Source: Apteryx mantelli (taxonomy: Eukaryota > Chordata > Aves > Apterygiformes > Apterygidae). From it: 64,000 bases of DNA. The notes beneath the pieces were generated by a model that was not told the DNA's origin, searched no databases, and saw nothing but the letters and a program-made list of their open reading frames with translations. Shown in pieces: positions 41,201 to 56,100 of the stretch (positions within the stretch are counted from its first letter, which is position 1; each line of letters begins with the position of its first letter). The position numbers were made by a program, and so were the translations under genes. Where the stretch lies: NCBI RefSeq assembly GCF_036417845.1, contig NC_089981.1:27890553-27954552 (forward strand), written 5' to 3'.

Positions 41201-44200
41201 AAAAGAAATGGAGAGCTAACAGCCAATGAAGAAAAATCCTTTCATAACAGTAGGAGATTAACATCCAATTAACACATGTAATCAAAACACTGTCTTGCAC
41301 AAAATTTGTAACACCAATCAATAAATACTGCAAGCATACTACTAATATGCAATTCCTCCCTAGGCCCAAGATGAACACTGCAAAAAGGATGCAAAAAGCC
41401 TGTTCACTGCTAAAATCAAGCAAATTTCAGTAAGAAGTGTTAATACAGTAAAGTTCAGAAAAGAAATAGCACCTGTGTAACTTTTTTTGTTTTAATTTTA
41501 GCCATATCACATTCTGATCTATATGCATTGGTATTTACATGTTTTCACAATGTTGTTTAGATATACCTACATAAAAATGTAAACATATAATAGACTTTTC
41601 CCTCCCAAACTACATTGTTAGCAATATGTACTGCAGGAAACACATACACATAATAAGAAGTTGTAGACTGATGGCTAAAGCAAGCATGGATTTCATACAA
41701 CAGGTAAGAACAAAGGTAACTCAATTTAGCAACTTTTCAGCATTATAGTTGCCATATCTGACCAACTACGGAAAACAATGATTCAAATATTTAGCATATA
41801 GATTGCTCAAATCAGAAAGCATTTACAGGATCATGCTCATAGGGCCTGTTTCTACCTCTGCCCCAGAAAACAGTGACAGCTCCATCTGATTCCAGTGTGT
41901 CTACTACTGGTTGCATATACATGGAACTGCTCCCCCCTCACTCTCCATGCATGCAGATATCTTATAAATATTGGCTTAAACTAATTAGTGAAAAAAACAG
42001 TCAACCCAATATAATTATTTTCTCATAGTATTTAACTAGACAGAGTCAGGCATAATTTCAAATCAACAAGTAACTGAAAACTTATGGTCAATTTCCCTGT
42101 TTTCCCAAGAGTAACTCAAAGCTATATCTATCTTTGTTTTTACCTGCTCCTGCTTGTAAAGGTTCAATCCACATTAACAATCACATAAAATACATCAACT
42201 ATAACCACTATAGTAACTTAGCTCTCATTTACCAAAATATTCATGCCCTAGTGAACTTATAGCACATTCCTTGTATTCCACTGATCTTTCTAACAATGCT
42301 CATTAAGCTTGTTATGTCTAAACACTAATATTGAAAAAATCATTACAAGATTGTATAAAGATCTGCAAAACATGCAATCAATTTTTAAAGAAAATTAACA
42401 TAATAAATGCTCTCTGCAGAGCATTAAGTGCATGCTTTCCTTCTGTTTCAAGGAAACAATATAAAAAGCTTTCAGTGTTTATTCAAATAAAGTTGCACAC
42501 TGTATGTTTACTTCTCTCCTCACAAACACAATTGACATTTTATCAGTTCTGCAATGTCTGATCTCTCTCCAAGACAGACAGGACATCAGAGGATTTAAAC
42601 TGTATTATCCTTACAAAATCACCCCCAAACTATTGTATAGAACATACATCTATGAAGCCCATTTAAACTTTGCATAATAAAGCACAAATATTTACTGTAA
42701 AGCATAACAGACTGTTAGGAAAATAAAGTAGAGAACTTCTTTCTTGTTTCTATTTGCTTCTAGTGATTACGAAGATATCAAATTCTGGATGTCTACCAAA
42801 CAGTTACATTTTATTAGGAACATGTATGATTTAAGTACACTCAAAAAAATCCATATGTTTAGTTATGGTTGACATTTATGATATTTCTTAAAGAATAGTT
42901 AATGCATTAACTTGAAATACACACCTGCTTTTAGAAAGTGAGCTGAATATCAAAGGAAGCATTTAGTAACTTGCATAAGAACAAATATCTTGTATCATTT
43001 AGAAAGGTTAATGAAAGCAGTTATCACATTTGTTGTTTTTTTTAATATCGCAGACAACTATGAGACAAAAAGAGCATTTACTATCTAGAAGGGAACACAG
43101 TAGAGAAAGTAAGTTATTATACAATATTCCCAACATATCTTAATTGGTATTAAAATATTTTAATGTTTGTTTCATAGTAGGTATTTAATAATTCAAAAAT
43201 CTATTGAATGAGTTATTTCAGCATACTTGCACTTTAACGTTTTTGGTAAAAAACAACTACTGGTGGATTATTCTAAAGTATAAATGCCGGGGAAGAAACG
43301 CTCCAAAACTACTCCACTGTTTCAGATTCACCTCGTATTTCCTCAGAGCTATTTCATGGCCATCACAAGATGAGCATTATGGAATATATGTTAAAGCAGA
43401 ATTAGAGAATTTCATTTAGGATCCATGAATTTCAGCCACAACAGAAGTAGATGGGGGATTCTGCAGCAACAATCACTTCACAGAAACCGTTCACTTGCAC
43501 GTTTATTAAAAACGCTCCCCTTATTCTCCCTCCTATAACGGGCTGATTATCCACTTCCAGCAGCCTCGAGCCAATTCCATCGGCAATACAACTTGATGTT
43601 CCTGGAGTTCACGTGTAATTTCCCAAATATAAACAAACTCAACCCCACATGGGGGTTTGCACTACAAAAAACAAGACTCATTGAAAAGTTTTCCACGAGG
43701 TAGAAACCAACAGAGTTCCATTCAAGAAAACTGAATGCTTCGGGCATCTTTCCAGACTCTACTGAACAGCTCTCTCTCTTCAGTAAAAAGAAGTTTCTTA
43801 AATCAAATCAACCGAAACTTAATGTTAACCTATTTGGAGTGAGGAAGAGAAAGGTATGCGGGAAAGAGAAACAGGAGGCAGTAATCTGCAAGGCAGAAGG
43901 ACAACCACCACTCAAACATCGCCAAAAATTGTGAAATAAAATCCCTCAAAATCTGGTTTTTCTTTAGCACTTGACAATAATTTTGTCGATAGAAAGTGGG
44001 AAGAAACTGCAGTGCCGTACAGCTAGAGAGCTGAGGTTTCTTCCTCTCGTAAAGTCTGCCAGAAGCGGAGGAGGTGGGCTTTGGAAAAGAAAATCAAAAT
44101 AATAAAGTAGCTGATAGCCGAAGGTGCTTTTTTTCAAAGGAATAAGATAACATTTAAATATTTAAGATCGTACGAATAGCGAGCCAGCACTCTGTCCTAC

Positions 44201-44393
44201 TGCAAACATATTATTATGATTTAGCTCCTATACAGACACAAAGGATAATACCAATTTTGCAGAACCAAGTTGAGGAACTAACACATGCTAAGGAATTAAT
44301 ATATTCCTCTATTCCTTTAACAGGAGTTTGACAGTTAGCAGACATCCAGCACACACATATACAGAAGTTAGGAAAAGCGAGTGGCGCTCATCA

Positions 44394-45837
<1,444 letters not shown>

Positions 45838-45850
<13 letters not shown>

Positions 45851-46124
45851 CTAACGGCCGCGCGCTAACGGCCACCCGGCAGCGGTCGCTCTCTCCGAGC
45901 GCGCGGGGTGGGGTGGAGGGAAAGGAAGGCGTTCCTGCCGGGCGCACGCCGCCCTCGCGCGGGGCTCCCCAAGGGCTGCGGGCGGGCGGGCGGGGGGACG
46001 AGGCGGCAGCCCCAGTGCTCCGCCGCGGCTCCTTCCCGCGCGCCACGCGCCTCCTCTGGCCCCGCCCCACCCCCGAGGACGGCCGTTAGGGAGGGCGCCC
46101 CCCGCCGCCCCGCCCGTTTAACGG
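45838..46124. promoter_or_regulatory. Cluster of MYB-type motifs in the PDE3B promoter
   Basis: Five matches to the MYB recognition core (YAACGG) occur within 290 bases: the palindrome CAACGGTTG at 45838-45846, TAACGG at 45852-45857 and 45866-45871, its complement CCGTTA at 46083-46088, and TAACGG at 46119-46124. The second and third sit in a perfect 14-base tandem duplication (GCGCGCTAACGGCC at 45846-45859 and 45860-45873). Binding is an inference; only the motifs are seen. Confidence 0.4.
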
Positions 46125-46190
46125 CCCCCGGCCCGCGCCGCGCCCCGGGGGGAGCGCAGAAATGCTGGGCGGTGAGCAGCTTCGTATGCC

Positions 46191-47530
46191 TGTGAATATG
46201 TTTACATAGAGAGGCTAAAAAATATATATATGTATCTTCTAACCCAGCACCAGAGACCTGTGTGCCGGCGGCTGGGCCTGGCCCCCTGCGAGCCCGCAGA
46301 GGTAGGAGCGCTCCCGAGCACCGTCCTGGCCCGCGCTGAAGTTAGTTAGAGCAGGGACAGCTGGTCAAACGATTTAGAGACATCTGGGCAGAAAAGCCGA
46401 GCTGTTCTTAAGGGTGGCTTTTTTCTCCCTTGGTCTTTGTTTTCTGTTTTGAGATACTGCAGAAAAGTTGCCAATACGTGCTTGAAACAGCACATATAAA
46501 GGATCTCAAGGTATTTTTGCTTTAATGACCATCTCTCTGTTTTGTTTTTTGGGTTTTTTTTTAAGCATATGGAAAATAAGTATGGATTAGAGCAATTTTT
46601 TACACTTTTTTTCAGTCTTTGTTAACTATGTTTACAGATTAGACTGCATTGCTCCACTACGTTTGATTATTTGTACAGCTAATCCCTTTGGAATGGATCA
46701 CAATAATCATTTTGCACCAGACTATCGAAAGTGTTTAGACTGTTGTCAGTGAAAATAGGCAGCTAATGGGATTCTGAAAAAATGCCTGTGCTCATTCATC
46801 CTGTTTTTTTTTCTGTAACTGCTTAGCACTTTCAAAATTCTGATTATACCTCTATCTGTAGGCACCTCATTATCTAAACAAATGTTCTTTGAGTCTTGTT
46901 TCTACTTAATATTGCACTGTTTTAGGGTTTAGAAATTAAATTAGGTACGTCACTGATTACACTTTGTTTGGTGTATTGAAATAAGGAATTCTTGAGATGT
47001 CTTAGTAGTGTCATTACATGTGATTTGCTACACTTGAATAGTAGTTAAGTAGCACTTTCTTTGGGGAAGTTATATTGTAACAGGAAGCAGTGCTGCATTG
47101 TATGGGCCTAAAAGTTGACAATATGCAGAACTCATCTAGCATTGTTACTGACACAAAATACAACATGGAGTGACAAAACAAATAACTTCTGTATATAAGA
47201 GGTTGGAAATAAGTAGTGATTTATTTTTTTAAAAGGTAAATCTAATTGATGAAGCTTTGATGTTGTTATACACCTTCCTCTGTTAGAAATACCCCTATGC
47301 TCTCTTCTACTGCTCCCCCTCCCAAAATAGAAATTCTGCTGTGTCTTACTGCCATATACTTGTGTGGAATTCTTGTTGAAAATTAGTTTTCAAAAGAAGA
47401 AATATGATTCTTTTTTTCCCCACCATTTCCTTTCAAAATTGTATTCTTGCATTTACTTCTATTCACATGTGATTAACATTATTTGGACCACCATCAAGTG
47501 TATATGTAGAAGTTTACATGGCTGGGACTT
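46191..47530. other. Upstream flank of PDE3B, no gene seen
   Basis: GC content falls after a short GC-rich shoulder up to about 46350, then the DNA is AT-rich with T and A runs (for example 46551-46563). No exon, RNA gene or mobile element recognised. Confidence 0.6.
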
Positions 47531-50170
47531 CACAGAATCACAGAATCACTGAGGTTGGAAGGGACCTCTGGAGATCATCTAGTCCAACCCCCCTGCTCAA
47601 GCAGGGTCACCTAGAGCACATTGCACAGGATTGCATCCAGGCGCGTTTTGAATATCTCCAGAGAAGGAGACTCCACCACCTCTCTGGGCAACCTGTTCCA
47701 GTGCTCTGTCACCCTCACAGTGAAAAAGTTTTTCCTCATGTTAAGATGGAAGTGTCTGTGTTTCAGTTTGTGCCCATTGCCTCGCATCCTGTTGCTCGGC
47801 ACCACTGAAAAGAGTCTGGTCCCATCCTCTCGACACCCTCCCTTCAGATACTTGTACACGTTGATAAGATCTCCTCTCAGCCTTCTCTTCTCCAGGCTAA
47901 ACAGGCCCAGCTCTCTCAGCCTTTCCTCATAAGAGAGATGCTCCAGTCCCCTAATCATCTTTGTGGCCCTTCGCTGGACTTGCTCCAGTAGTGCCACATC
48001 CCTCTTGTACTGGGGAGCCCAGAACTGGACGCAGTACTCCAGATGTGGCCTCACCAGGGCTGAGTAGAGGGGGAGGATCACCTCCCTCGACCTGCTGGCA
48101 ACACTCTTCCTGATGCACCCCAGCATACCATTGGCCTTCTTGGCCACAAGGCCACATTGCTGCCTCATGCTTAACTTGGTGTCCACCAGCACTCCCAGGT
48201 CCTTCTCCGCAGAGCTGCTTTCCAGCAGGTCAACCCCCAACCTGTACTGGTGCATGGGGTTATTCCTCCCCAGGTGCAGGACCCTGCACTTGCCTTTGTT
48301 GAACTTCATGAGGTTCCTCTCTGCCCACCTCTCCAGCCTGTCCAAGTCTCTCTGAATGGCAGCACAGCCCTCTGGCGTATCAGCCACTCCTCCCAGTTTT
48401 GTATCATCAGCAAACTTGCTGAGGGTGCACTCTGTGCCTTCATCCAGGTCATTGATGAAGAAGTTGAACAAGACTGGACCCAGGACTGACCCCTGGGGGA
48501 CACCGCTAGCTACAGGCCTCCAACTAGACTCTGTGCCACTGATCACAACTCTCTGAGCTCTGCCATTCAGCCAGTTCTCAATCCACCTCACTGTCCACTC
48601 ATCTAACCCACACTTCCTGAGCTTGTCTATGAGGATGCTATGGGAGACAGTGTCAAAAGCCTTGCTGAAGTCTAGGGAGACAACATCCACTGCTCTCCCC
48701 TCATCTACCCAGCCAGTCATTCCATCAGAGAAGGCTATCAGATTGGTTAGGCATGATTTCCCCTTGGTGAAGCCATGCTGACTACTCCTGATCACCTTCT
48801 TTTCCTCCACATGCGTGGAGATGGCTTCCAGGATGAGCTGCTCCATCACTTTTCCAGGGATGCAGGTGAGGCTGACTGGCCTGTAGTTCCCTGGGTCCTC
48901 CTTCTTGCCCTTTTTGAAGACTGGGGTGACATTGGCTTTCTTCCAGTCCTCGGGCACCTCTCCTGTTCTCCATGACCTTTCAAAGATGATGGAGAGTGGC
49001 TTCGCAATAATGTCTGCCAGCTCCCTCAGCACTCGTGGGTGCATCCCATCAGGGCCCATGGATTTGTGGGTGTCAAGTTTGCTTAAATGATCTCTAACCC
49101 ACTCCTCCTCCACCAAGGGAAAGTCTTCCTTCCTCCAGACTTTCTCTCTTGCCTCCAGGGTCTGGGGTTCCTGAGGGCTGGCCTGAGCAGTAAAGACTGA
49201 AGCAAAGAAGGCATTCAGTAACTCTGCCTTCTCTGCATCCTTCGTCACCAGGGCACCCACCCCATTCAGCAAAGGGCCCACATTTTCCCTAGTCTTCCTC
49301 TTACTGCTGATGTATTTGAAGAAGCCCTTCTTGCTGTCCTTGACATCTCTAGCCAGATTTAATTCCAAACAGGCCTTAGCCTTCCTCGTTGCATCCCTGC
49401 ATACTCTGACAACATTCCTATATTCCTCCCAAGTGGCCTGTCCCCCTTTCCACTTTCTGTATACTTCCTTCTTCTGGTTGAGTTTTGCCAGGAGCTCCTT
49501 GCTCATCCATGCAGGTCTCCTGCCTCCTTTGCTTGACTTCCTACTCATAGGGATGCACCGCTCTTGAGCCTGGAGGAAGTGATGTTTGAATATTAACCAG
49601 CTCTCTTGAACACTCCTTCCTTCTAGGGCCCTCACCCATGGGATTCCTCCAAGTAGGTCCCTGAAGAGGCCAAAGTTTGCTCTCCTGAAGTCCAGGGTTG
49701 CGATCCTACTTGGTGCCCTGCTGCCTCCTCGCAGGATCCTAAACTCCACCATCTCATGGTCACTGCAGCCAAGGCAGCCCCCAACCTTCACATCTTCCAC
49801 CAGTCCTTCTTTGTTTGTTAGTACGAGGTCCAGCAGCACACCTCTCCTGGTTGGCTCCTCCACCACCTGTGTCAAGAAGTTGTCACCAATGCTCTGCAGG
49901 AACCTCCAGGACTGTTTGTGCCTAGCTGTGTTGTCTTTCCAGCAGATATCGGGGTGGTTGAAGTCCCCCATGAGAACCAGGGCCTGGGATCGTGAGGCTA
50001 CTTCCAGCTGTCTGTAGAAGGCCTCATCGACTTCCTCATCCTGATCAGGTGGCCTGTAGTAAACACTCACAACAGTGTCACCTCTATTAGCCTGCCCTTT
50101 GATCCTTACCCATAAGCTCTCGACTCGCTCTTCATCCACCCCTAGGCACAGCTCAATACATTCCAGTTGC
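47531..50170 (-). mobile_element. Young 5'-truncated CR1 LINE
   Basis: About 2.6 kb of a chicken-repeat-1 non-LTR retrotransposon in the same orientation as PDE3B. The 3' terminus is marked by two perfect octamers (CACAGAAT at 47531-47538 and 47539-47546 on the plus strand), the diagnostic CR1 tail, with only about 80 bases of 3' UTR before the ORF stop. The 5' end falls inside the endonuclease domain, around REQLECIEL just above 50139, so ORF1, the promoter and the start of ORF2 are missing, the usual outcome of incomplete reverse transcription. A weak GCTGGG match occurs at both flanks (47521 and about 50185); it may be a short target duplication or chance. Confidence 0.95.
47611..50139 (-). 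CDS. CR1 ORF2 protein, N-terminally truncated endonuclease/reverse transcriptase
   Basis: An unbroken frame of over 840 codons in the CR1 element. Order of domains, counting from the GTG at 50139: the C-terminal half of an APE-type endonuclease with GDFNHP at 58-63 and SDHEM at 126-130; a linker; then a reverse transcriptase with [10 protein letters not shown] at 489-498 (catalytic Asp), [10 protein letters not shown] at 546-555 and the catalytic FADD at 576-579; then the CR1 C-terminal region with APQYKRD and [18 protein letters not shown], ending in [19 protein letters not shown]. The GTG is not a true start: homology continues in frame upstream for about 12 codons to the truncation point. 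The full family protein is roughly 950-1000 residues. The absence of frameshifts and stops indicates a recent insertion. It cannot retrotranspose itself because the endonuclease N-terminus is gone. Confidence 0.92.
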   Translation of the reverse strand: MDEERVESLWVRIKGQANRGDTVVSVYYRPPDQDEEVDEAFYRQLEVASRSQALVLMGDFNHPDICWKDNTARHKQSWRFLQSIGDNFLTQVVEEPTRRGVLLDLVLTNKEGLVEDVKVGGCLGCSDHEMVEFRILRGGSRAPSRIATLDFRRANFGLFRDLLGGIPWVRALEGRSVQESWLIFKHHFLQAQERCIPMSRKSSKGGRRPAWMSKELLAKLNQKKEVYRKWKGGQATWEEYRNVVRVCRDATRKAKACLELNLARDVKDSKKGFFKYISSKRKTRENVGPLLNGVGALVTKDAEKAELLNAFFASVFTAQASPQEPQTLEAREKVWRKEDFPLVEEEWVRDHLSKLDTHKSMGPDGMHPRVLRELADIIAKPLSIIFERSWRTGEVPEDWKKANVTPVFKKGKKEDPGNYRPVSLTCIPGKVMEQLILEAISTHVEEKKVIRSSQHGFTKGKSCLTNLIAFSDGMTGWVDEGRAVDVVSLDFSKAFDTVSHSILIDKLRKCGLDEWTVRWIENWLNGRAQRVVISGTESSWRPVASGVPQGSVLGPVLFNFFINDLDEGTECTLSKFADDTKLGGVADTPEGCAAIQRDLDRLERWAERNLMKFNKGKCRVLHLGRNNPMHQYRLGVDLLESSSAEKDLGVLVDTKLSMRQQCGLVAKKANGMLGCIRKSVASRSREVILPLYSALVRPHLEYCVQFWAPQYKRDVALLEQVQRRATKMIRGLEHLSYEERLRELGLFSLEKRRLRGDLINVYKYLKGGCREDGTRLFSVVPSNRMRGNGHKLKHRHFHLNMRKNFFTVRVTEHWNRLPREVVESPSLEIFKTRLDAILCNVL

Positions 50171-53100
50171 TCTCTTCTACTTTTGCTGGGTCAAAATAAT
50201 GTTTTCTGTCTCATTATCCAGTTCTTTCCTGATAATTCTTCTCATCTATTTGTTTTGTTTTATTTTGTTAGGGGAGCACGGAAGCAGGTAAGCACTGTTG
50301 TTTTCTTAGCACTAACTATATAGCTCCCAACTCTCCTTCCTGAGTGTTAACAGCTACATCCACTAGATAGTTTTATACGTAAGGCTAGAATTTTTTCCAC
50401 ATGTACTTTATGGTTATCTACATTAGATTTCATCTTTCTTTTTATTGCCTGTGCACTCAGGATTGTGAGGCTGTGTACAGCTCTTTTCAGCCAGCTTTAT
50501 TTTTACTACCCTGAAAAACTTAGTAACGTCAGCATACTTCACTACCTCCCTATTTATTTGTTTTCAGATCAGTTGTCATGAAATAATTAGCTTTTATTTC
50601 AATAGTATGTCTGTGCAAGAAACCCTGAAGAAATGTATTCATAATTCATTCCAAAATGTTATGGTAATATAATTGTTCTGTCATAGCACCTTTGTTTCCT
50701 AATGATACTGTTTCTAGCATATTCTGTTTTAAAGGGATATAACTATGAATAGGACCCTGTCCTGAGGAGTTTACAGTCTAGTCATGAACAGTTTCAGTAT
50801 AAAGAAAACTTGGTTTGAGTAGGATAGCGTTATAAATTACAAGAGCATTAACTAAATAATTTCTTCTTGTAACAGAATCATTTTAAGAATAAAGAAATAC
50901 CCTGTCAATTACCACGGATAGGTCAATATTCCTTAAACAAATACAGAAGACATTGCAATAAATAATAAGAGGTATTTAATTTAAATTGGAATGAAGGAAT
51001 TAATTTCAGGGTAATGTGGCTTTTTTTGTCATCTTCCAGTTTCATTAATGCAAGAAAATAGGTTAGGTATTTTTGTTTGATTCTTAAGGTATCATATGAT
51101 ATAATGCCTGCATCTGCATAACAATGGCTATGGATGCTATTGCATGTATGCACTAAAAAATTACTCCAGTTGCTATCTGGTAAGTTTCTAAAGAAGAATT
51201 GGGCTATAATAGTTCAAAATATGAAGTTACTGTTTTCATTGTCTATTCTCCATTCCAAAACATAGTAATTAGAAAGAACAGGCAGTATAACCATGACTCT
51301 CTTCACCCAAGGCTGTAATCTTGGCATCTCCTTTGGCCTGTTTCTCTCCTTTGACCCACACATCCAGAGCATGTCTAAATCTTACCACCTCCACTTGCAT
51401 ATTTCTAAGTTTTAATCGTGATCAGTTTCTCACCATGGGACAACTTTTGCATCTGTTTCTCTAATAATGTTGGACACGGTTGCCCAAATCTTCACTTCTT
51501 CAGGAAGCCGTTTTGTGGTTTCTCTTGTATCAGCACACAAAGCTTAATCAAATTCTAGGAAGCCCTCTTTCAAGTTTCTTTTGAAGCGTTCCACACTGTA
51601 TTCAGCAAAGTAATAATAGTTAGATTTAATTGTGTATATATATGCTAGGAACATAATCTTTGCCTTTTGAACATTATGAACATTATGGTGCCTAACTTGG
51701 AAATGAGAGGACCTCTAGGTCCTTTCACAGTGTAATTTTTTCAGCAAATTATGGGAGAAACCAGTACTTTCCAGCTTCTCCTTTTTGTATATTTCTGACA
51801 AAAGTGTTTCAAGGTATGGTTAATAGCTTTGCTGAGGTCTGAACTTTTGTGTTGGCCAAAGTGCATGTTAGAGTTGTGCTTTAGTTTTAATAATAGACTT
51901 AGATGCATGAAGTTCTTTTAAACAAAGTGTCCTTTGCAATTGGAAACAAGACATTCAAACCATTTATTTGATTTAAATAGCTTGGCTTTCTAATCATAAC
52001 CTGGGATAATTTGCTTAGAAATTCTTATATACAATTGAAGAACTGGTAAATTGATGCATTGTTCTAGGAACAGGTTTCTACTACCTGACTACTGGTATAG
52101 TGTAGAGTGTGGATAAAAGGGTGGGAACACAGGATATATTTTGTGTTGAAGCTAATAAGTCATTGCATATTTGTTTTTCTTTTGTTTGTATCCATGAGGA
52201 AGTTAATGTCTATAGGCTGTAATAGATAGGTGGATCAGACTGTTGCCATACATTTTGTAAATTGCAGGTAAACAATACATTTGGATGAATTCCTACTGTA
52301 CTGTAAATATAGTTTTGAAAAGCTTTGTGAAAGTGTAGATATATGTCATTGATTAAGATGTGTTTCATTACTTTGTCTTTAAATATTACAGTTCCTTTGA
52401 GAAATTAGTAAATTAATATAAAGACAGTTAAGGTTGTGCAGGCAGTAAACAGCTTATGTGTACCTCTGACTTTGATATCAGTTTTACATCAGTTGTTTGA
52501 ATAAATAAATTGCATTATTACAATCATAATCATTTAGTGAAGAAAACAAAAGAAATAGTACACCTCCAAACAAACACACATACACACATGCAAGTGTAGC
52601 TCACTTGGTGAAAACAGAAGGCTTAACCAAAATTGAATGAATACTTGGAGAAATGCCAGTATTATGTATTATCATTATACATTTGTCCTGAGGCAAATGT
52701 TGTGGCTGCCCCACATTACTGAGCACTTGCAACTAGAGGTTCAAGCATGCCTAAATACAAGAATGTGTTCAGTTTGTGCTAATTTACCTTTCCATGGTCT
52801 ATCAGTTGCCTAGATGATATTCATACTGTAATTGGCACTGTCTGGATGATCTCAAATTTATCTGTGTGTAATGTGCTATCCTTTTAAAGCAGGAGGATCG
52901 TAGAATAGCTGTTATGGGGCTGATACCACTACTAGGATATTTGTCTTGAGCTCTCTTTAGAGATGGATCTGCAGTGGCTCATAGGCAGCGAGACGTAATG
53001 GAAGCAAGTGACTTTAGGATACTGAGATGTATCTATTAAGTGAAGACCTCCCTTGCCCCAGAAAATACAAGGAAAAGAGTCTTCTTGTAGAAGTGTATTT

Positions 53101-56100
53101 ACTGTGCATGATGTCACTACACCTGCAGGAGGGGATGTTGATATATTTGGCATGTTTAAGGGTGGAAAAGAGAGACAAGTCCAATTGCATTCCTTAGTAA
53201 GCAAAGCACTTGGTTTCAAAGGTAAGTAACAAACAGTAAGTCACAAAATGATAATCTTTGTTATATGACAGAAAATACCAAGTTACAGCAAATTACATCT
53301 TTTCATTTGATTTGCCAAAAGAAGCACATGACAAAGAAAACTGGAAGGAAAGCCATAATAAAAAAGAATGTTCCTTGTATGATAAGATGTCTCTAGTGGA
53401 TATAGTACTTGTCAGTTTAAAAAGCATGGGTGAGAGCACTAGAAATCTGGAGATGGTGCGACGTACCATTATTAGATGAGCTTTCACGCTACCTGAGTCA
53501 GGAAATATCAGAGACAACATCAATGCAATGACAGACTTCAAACTGTAGCTCAGTATTGACTGACCTGAGGAAAAGTCAGTGTGTAGCAGAAATATTTTAC
53601 AACCTAATTAAACTCTAACTCTTAAGAAACTAGAAGGACACAAAGCTTTATCTAGCCTCAAAAGTTTTTTTCTGGTGCCTCTATTTTTGATTTTTATTAA
53701 GAGAAGAAGCAAGCTTGCTTCTGGTACTGTATCCAAAATACTTCTACTACTTTCTTTTGTAAATCTCAGCAGTCAGCCCCCCCGCATCTGAACAAACTTG
53801 AACAATTCTCGAATTGACCAACACATGCATCCCCAAATAACCAGGTCATGATGTGCACCACTACAGCTGAAATATACTTTGGTCATACCCCAGTTCCCAG
53901 TTTAAAGGTGAAATGGTCAATAAACAATGATTTGCAACTTTTCATAGGCAGAATCCATTGATGCTGATGCCCTGACAACACAGGCCATGTATAACCCATA
54001 TATTCCTTCAAATCACATTAACAGTCTAACACTTCATATTAGCTTTATGAAAAGTTTTAATGGAATTGCCTAACTTTTAAAAACATAATTTCTATACAAT
54101 ATATAATGTATAACTTACATAAAATTTTTTTTAGATTTTTTCAGAAGTTGTTCAGAAGATCTAAATCAATATAAGTTGTTGGCTGAATTTTTTTCCAAGC
54201 TACCAGTGAATCTGGATACTCATTTTGTAAATGAAAATAATGTGAATGGGATATCAAAGTTCAAGAAACAGCTATCAAAATTCTATCTTTAAGATACTAG
54301 AAAACTACATACTTATACATGATGCTGCTCTTTTACATGAGCTTATCTGGAGAACAGTGGGATAACATAATGTTTTGATAATAAAAAATGCAGGAATTTG
54401 TCAGCTATGAAATTTTTGCCAAATGTCACTTTTTAAAAATGATTATTCAAGTACAATTTGTCATCTTATGATATGAGCAAAATTGAAGAGTAATAAAAAA
54501 CACAAAGTAGGTGACTTTCTTTATATATATTATCTCTCTATAAAAATTTATTTTTTGTTATGCTGAATTGTCTTTTATTATAAAATCTACCATTCCAATG
54601 AAATAGCATTAAACCTAGGAATGCCTAGTAATATTTCTGTGGTGATTCATTCCTTAACTTGTTAATTGAAATTTCTGTCTTGAATCTAAACAGAGGCATT
54701 TTATGGAATCTGCTCATTAATAGTGCTAAAGATTTAAGCTAACTAGCTAGCTGGGTCAGTTTTCCAAAGAAGTCTGACTTAACACATGAGTATCAGATTC
54801 ATAAATATATTCTCATAAAGATCAAAATCAATCCAAGTCGGGTCATTTATTGGAGCAAGAAGGAAAGTGAGCTGAATTATTCAATCAGCTTCTCTTGTTT
54901 CCTGTGTCTTTCAGATATCCATTTTATTCACCCTAAATCATGAAGACAGGTCCTTATTAATTAACATTAATTTGAATTCAGTTAAGTACCTAAAATTATA
55001 TTAGATTGTCAGCAGGCATAAAACAACTTAGTAAAGAAACTGTGCTGAGTTATACCTCTCAGTCTGGCCTGTGTTTCAGCACATGCTTGACTATAGACTC
55101 AACTATTTTGTTTGGTCATATTTCATTCAGCTACATGTATAAAACTCTTATAGTCCTTAATATAGTCATATGCTCATCATACACTATACTTACCGTAAGA
55201 GGGCATTAAGTAAAAGCTTGGGCCTGCAAGAAAATAGTAAACATATTCACTATTTTGTTCATAATTAAATAAAAATGTAATCTTTGACTTGAAGTATTAG
55301 GCTGCAGAGATCTGGATCATAGTGACTTGATAGTTACTTTGTGGAAATATGTACAGTATCTTATGTCTTGAATACTAAAAATGATAGTATCTGGAATACT
55401 AAACATTCAGAGATTAGCATAAATTTTCTTATATCATCTTGAATTTTAAAATATTTGGAAATTAATCTGATTTTTAGTATTCAAAATAATGTTAGTCTAG
55501 TAGAAGAATCTATGTAAATGAATCTCCGGAAATAACATGTAAATGCAATATTTTTCTCATAAAAGGAGGAGAAATGTAACAATCTTGTAAGGATGACTTA
55601 GTAACTTTTTTTGGATATTGAACATGAGATTAAAAAATAGCCAGGTTATGCAGTTAAGATAATTCTCTCATTTATGTGGAAGTCTTTTGTCCTTCTAACC
55701 ACAGAAGGAATTCAGCTGTGTAAAAACCAGGCAGGAATAAATTGTGTGTTGGAGACAGAAATTGTCTGGTTTAAAATGATAAATTTCTGTTTAATCTGTC
55801 CTCTGAAACCTAAGCACTGCGCCAGTATTTCTGAGGTTAATTTTTTTTTTAATATTTGTAAAGACCAAGTTGTTCATCATACATAACCTGGGCCTTACAA
55901 ATTGTCCATGAAGTTATGACATGCAGTGAAAGTACTCTGATTTCTCAGTAACCTTGCCTATTTATTTTTAAATCTACATACTTAGCTAAAAGCTACTTCT
56001 CTTCCTCTATATAAATGCTAAAATGTTTCTATTGGATTAATCAGTATTGTCTACAATTGTGATAATTTATTAACCTGCTCTTAGCACTTTAACCGAAGCT

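Noticed and set aside
1..44390. Search for PDE3B exon 2 or catalytic exons on the minus strand
   Set aside because: No frame with the expected family residues was seen by eye. A short diverged exon could be missed; a tblastn of PDE3B against the window would settle it.
47521..50190. GCTGGG at both flanks of the CR1 as a target-site duplication
   Set aside because: Only six bases, not placed exactly at the element ends, and CR1 insertions often lack clear duplications; kept as a remark only.
47518..50323. Plus-strand frames of 60-103 codons between 47.5 and 50.3 kb
   Set aside because: They lie antisense to the intact CR1 ORF, or run past its truncated 5' end, and carry no independent domain.
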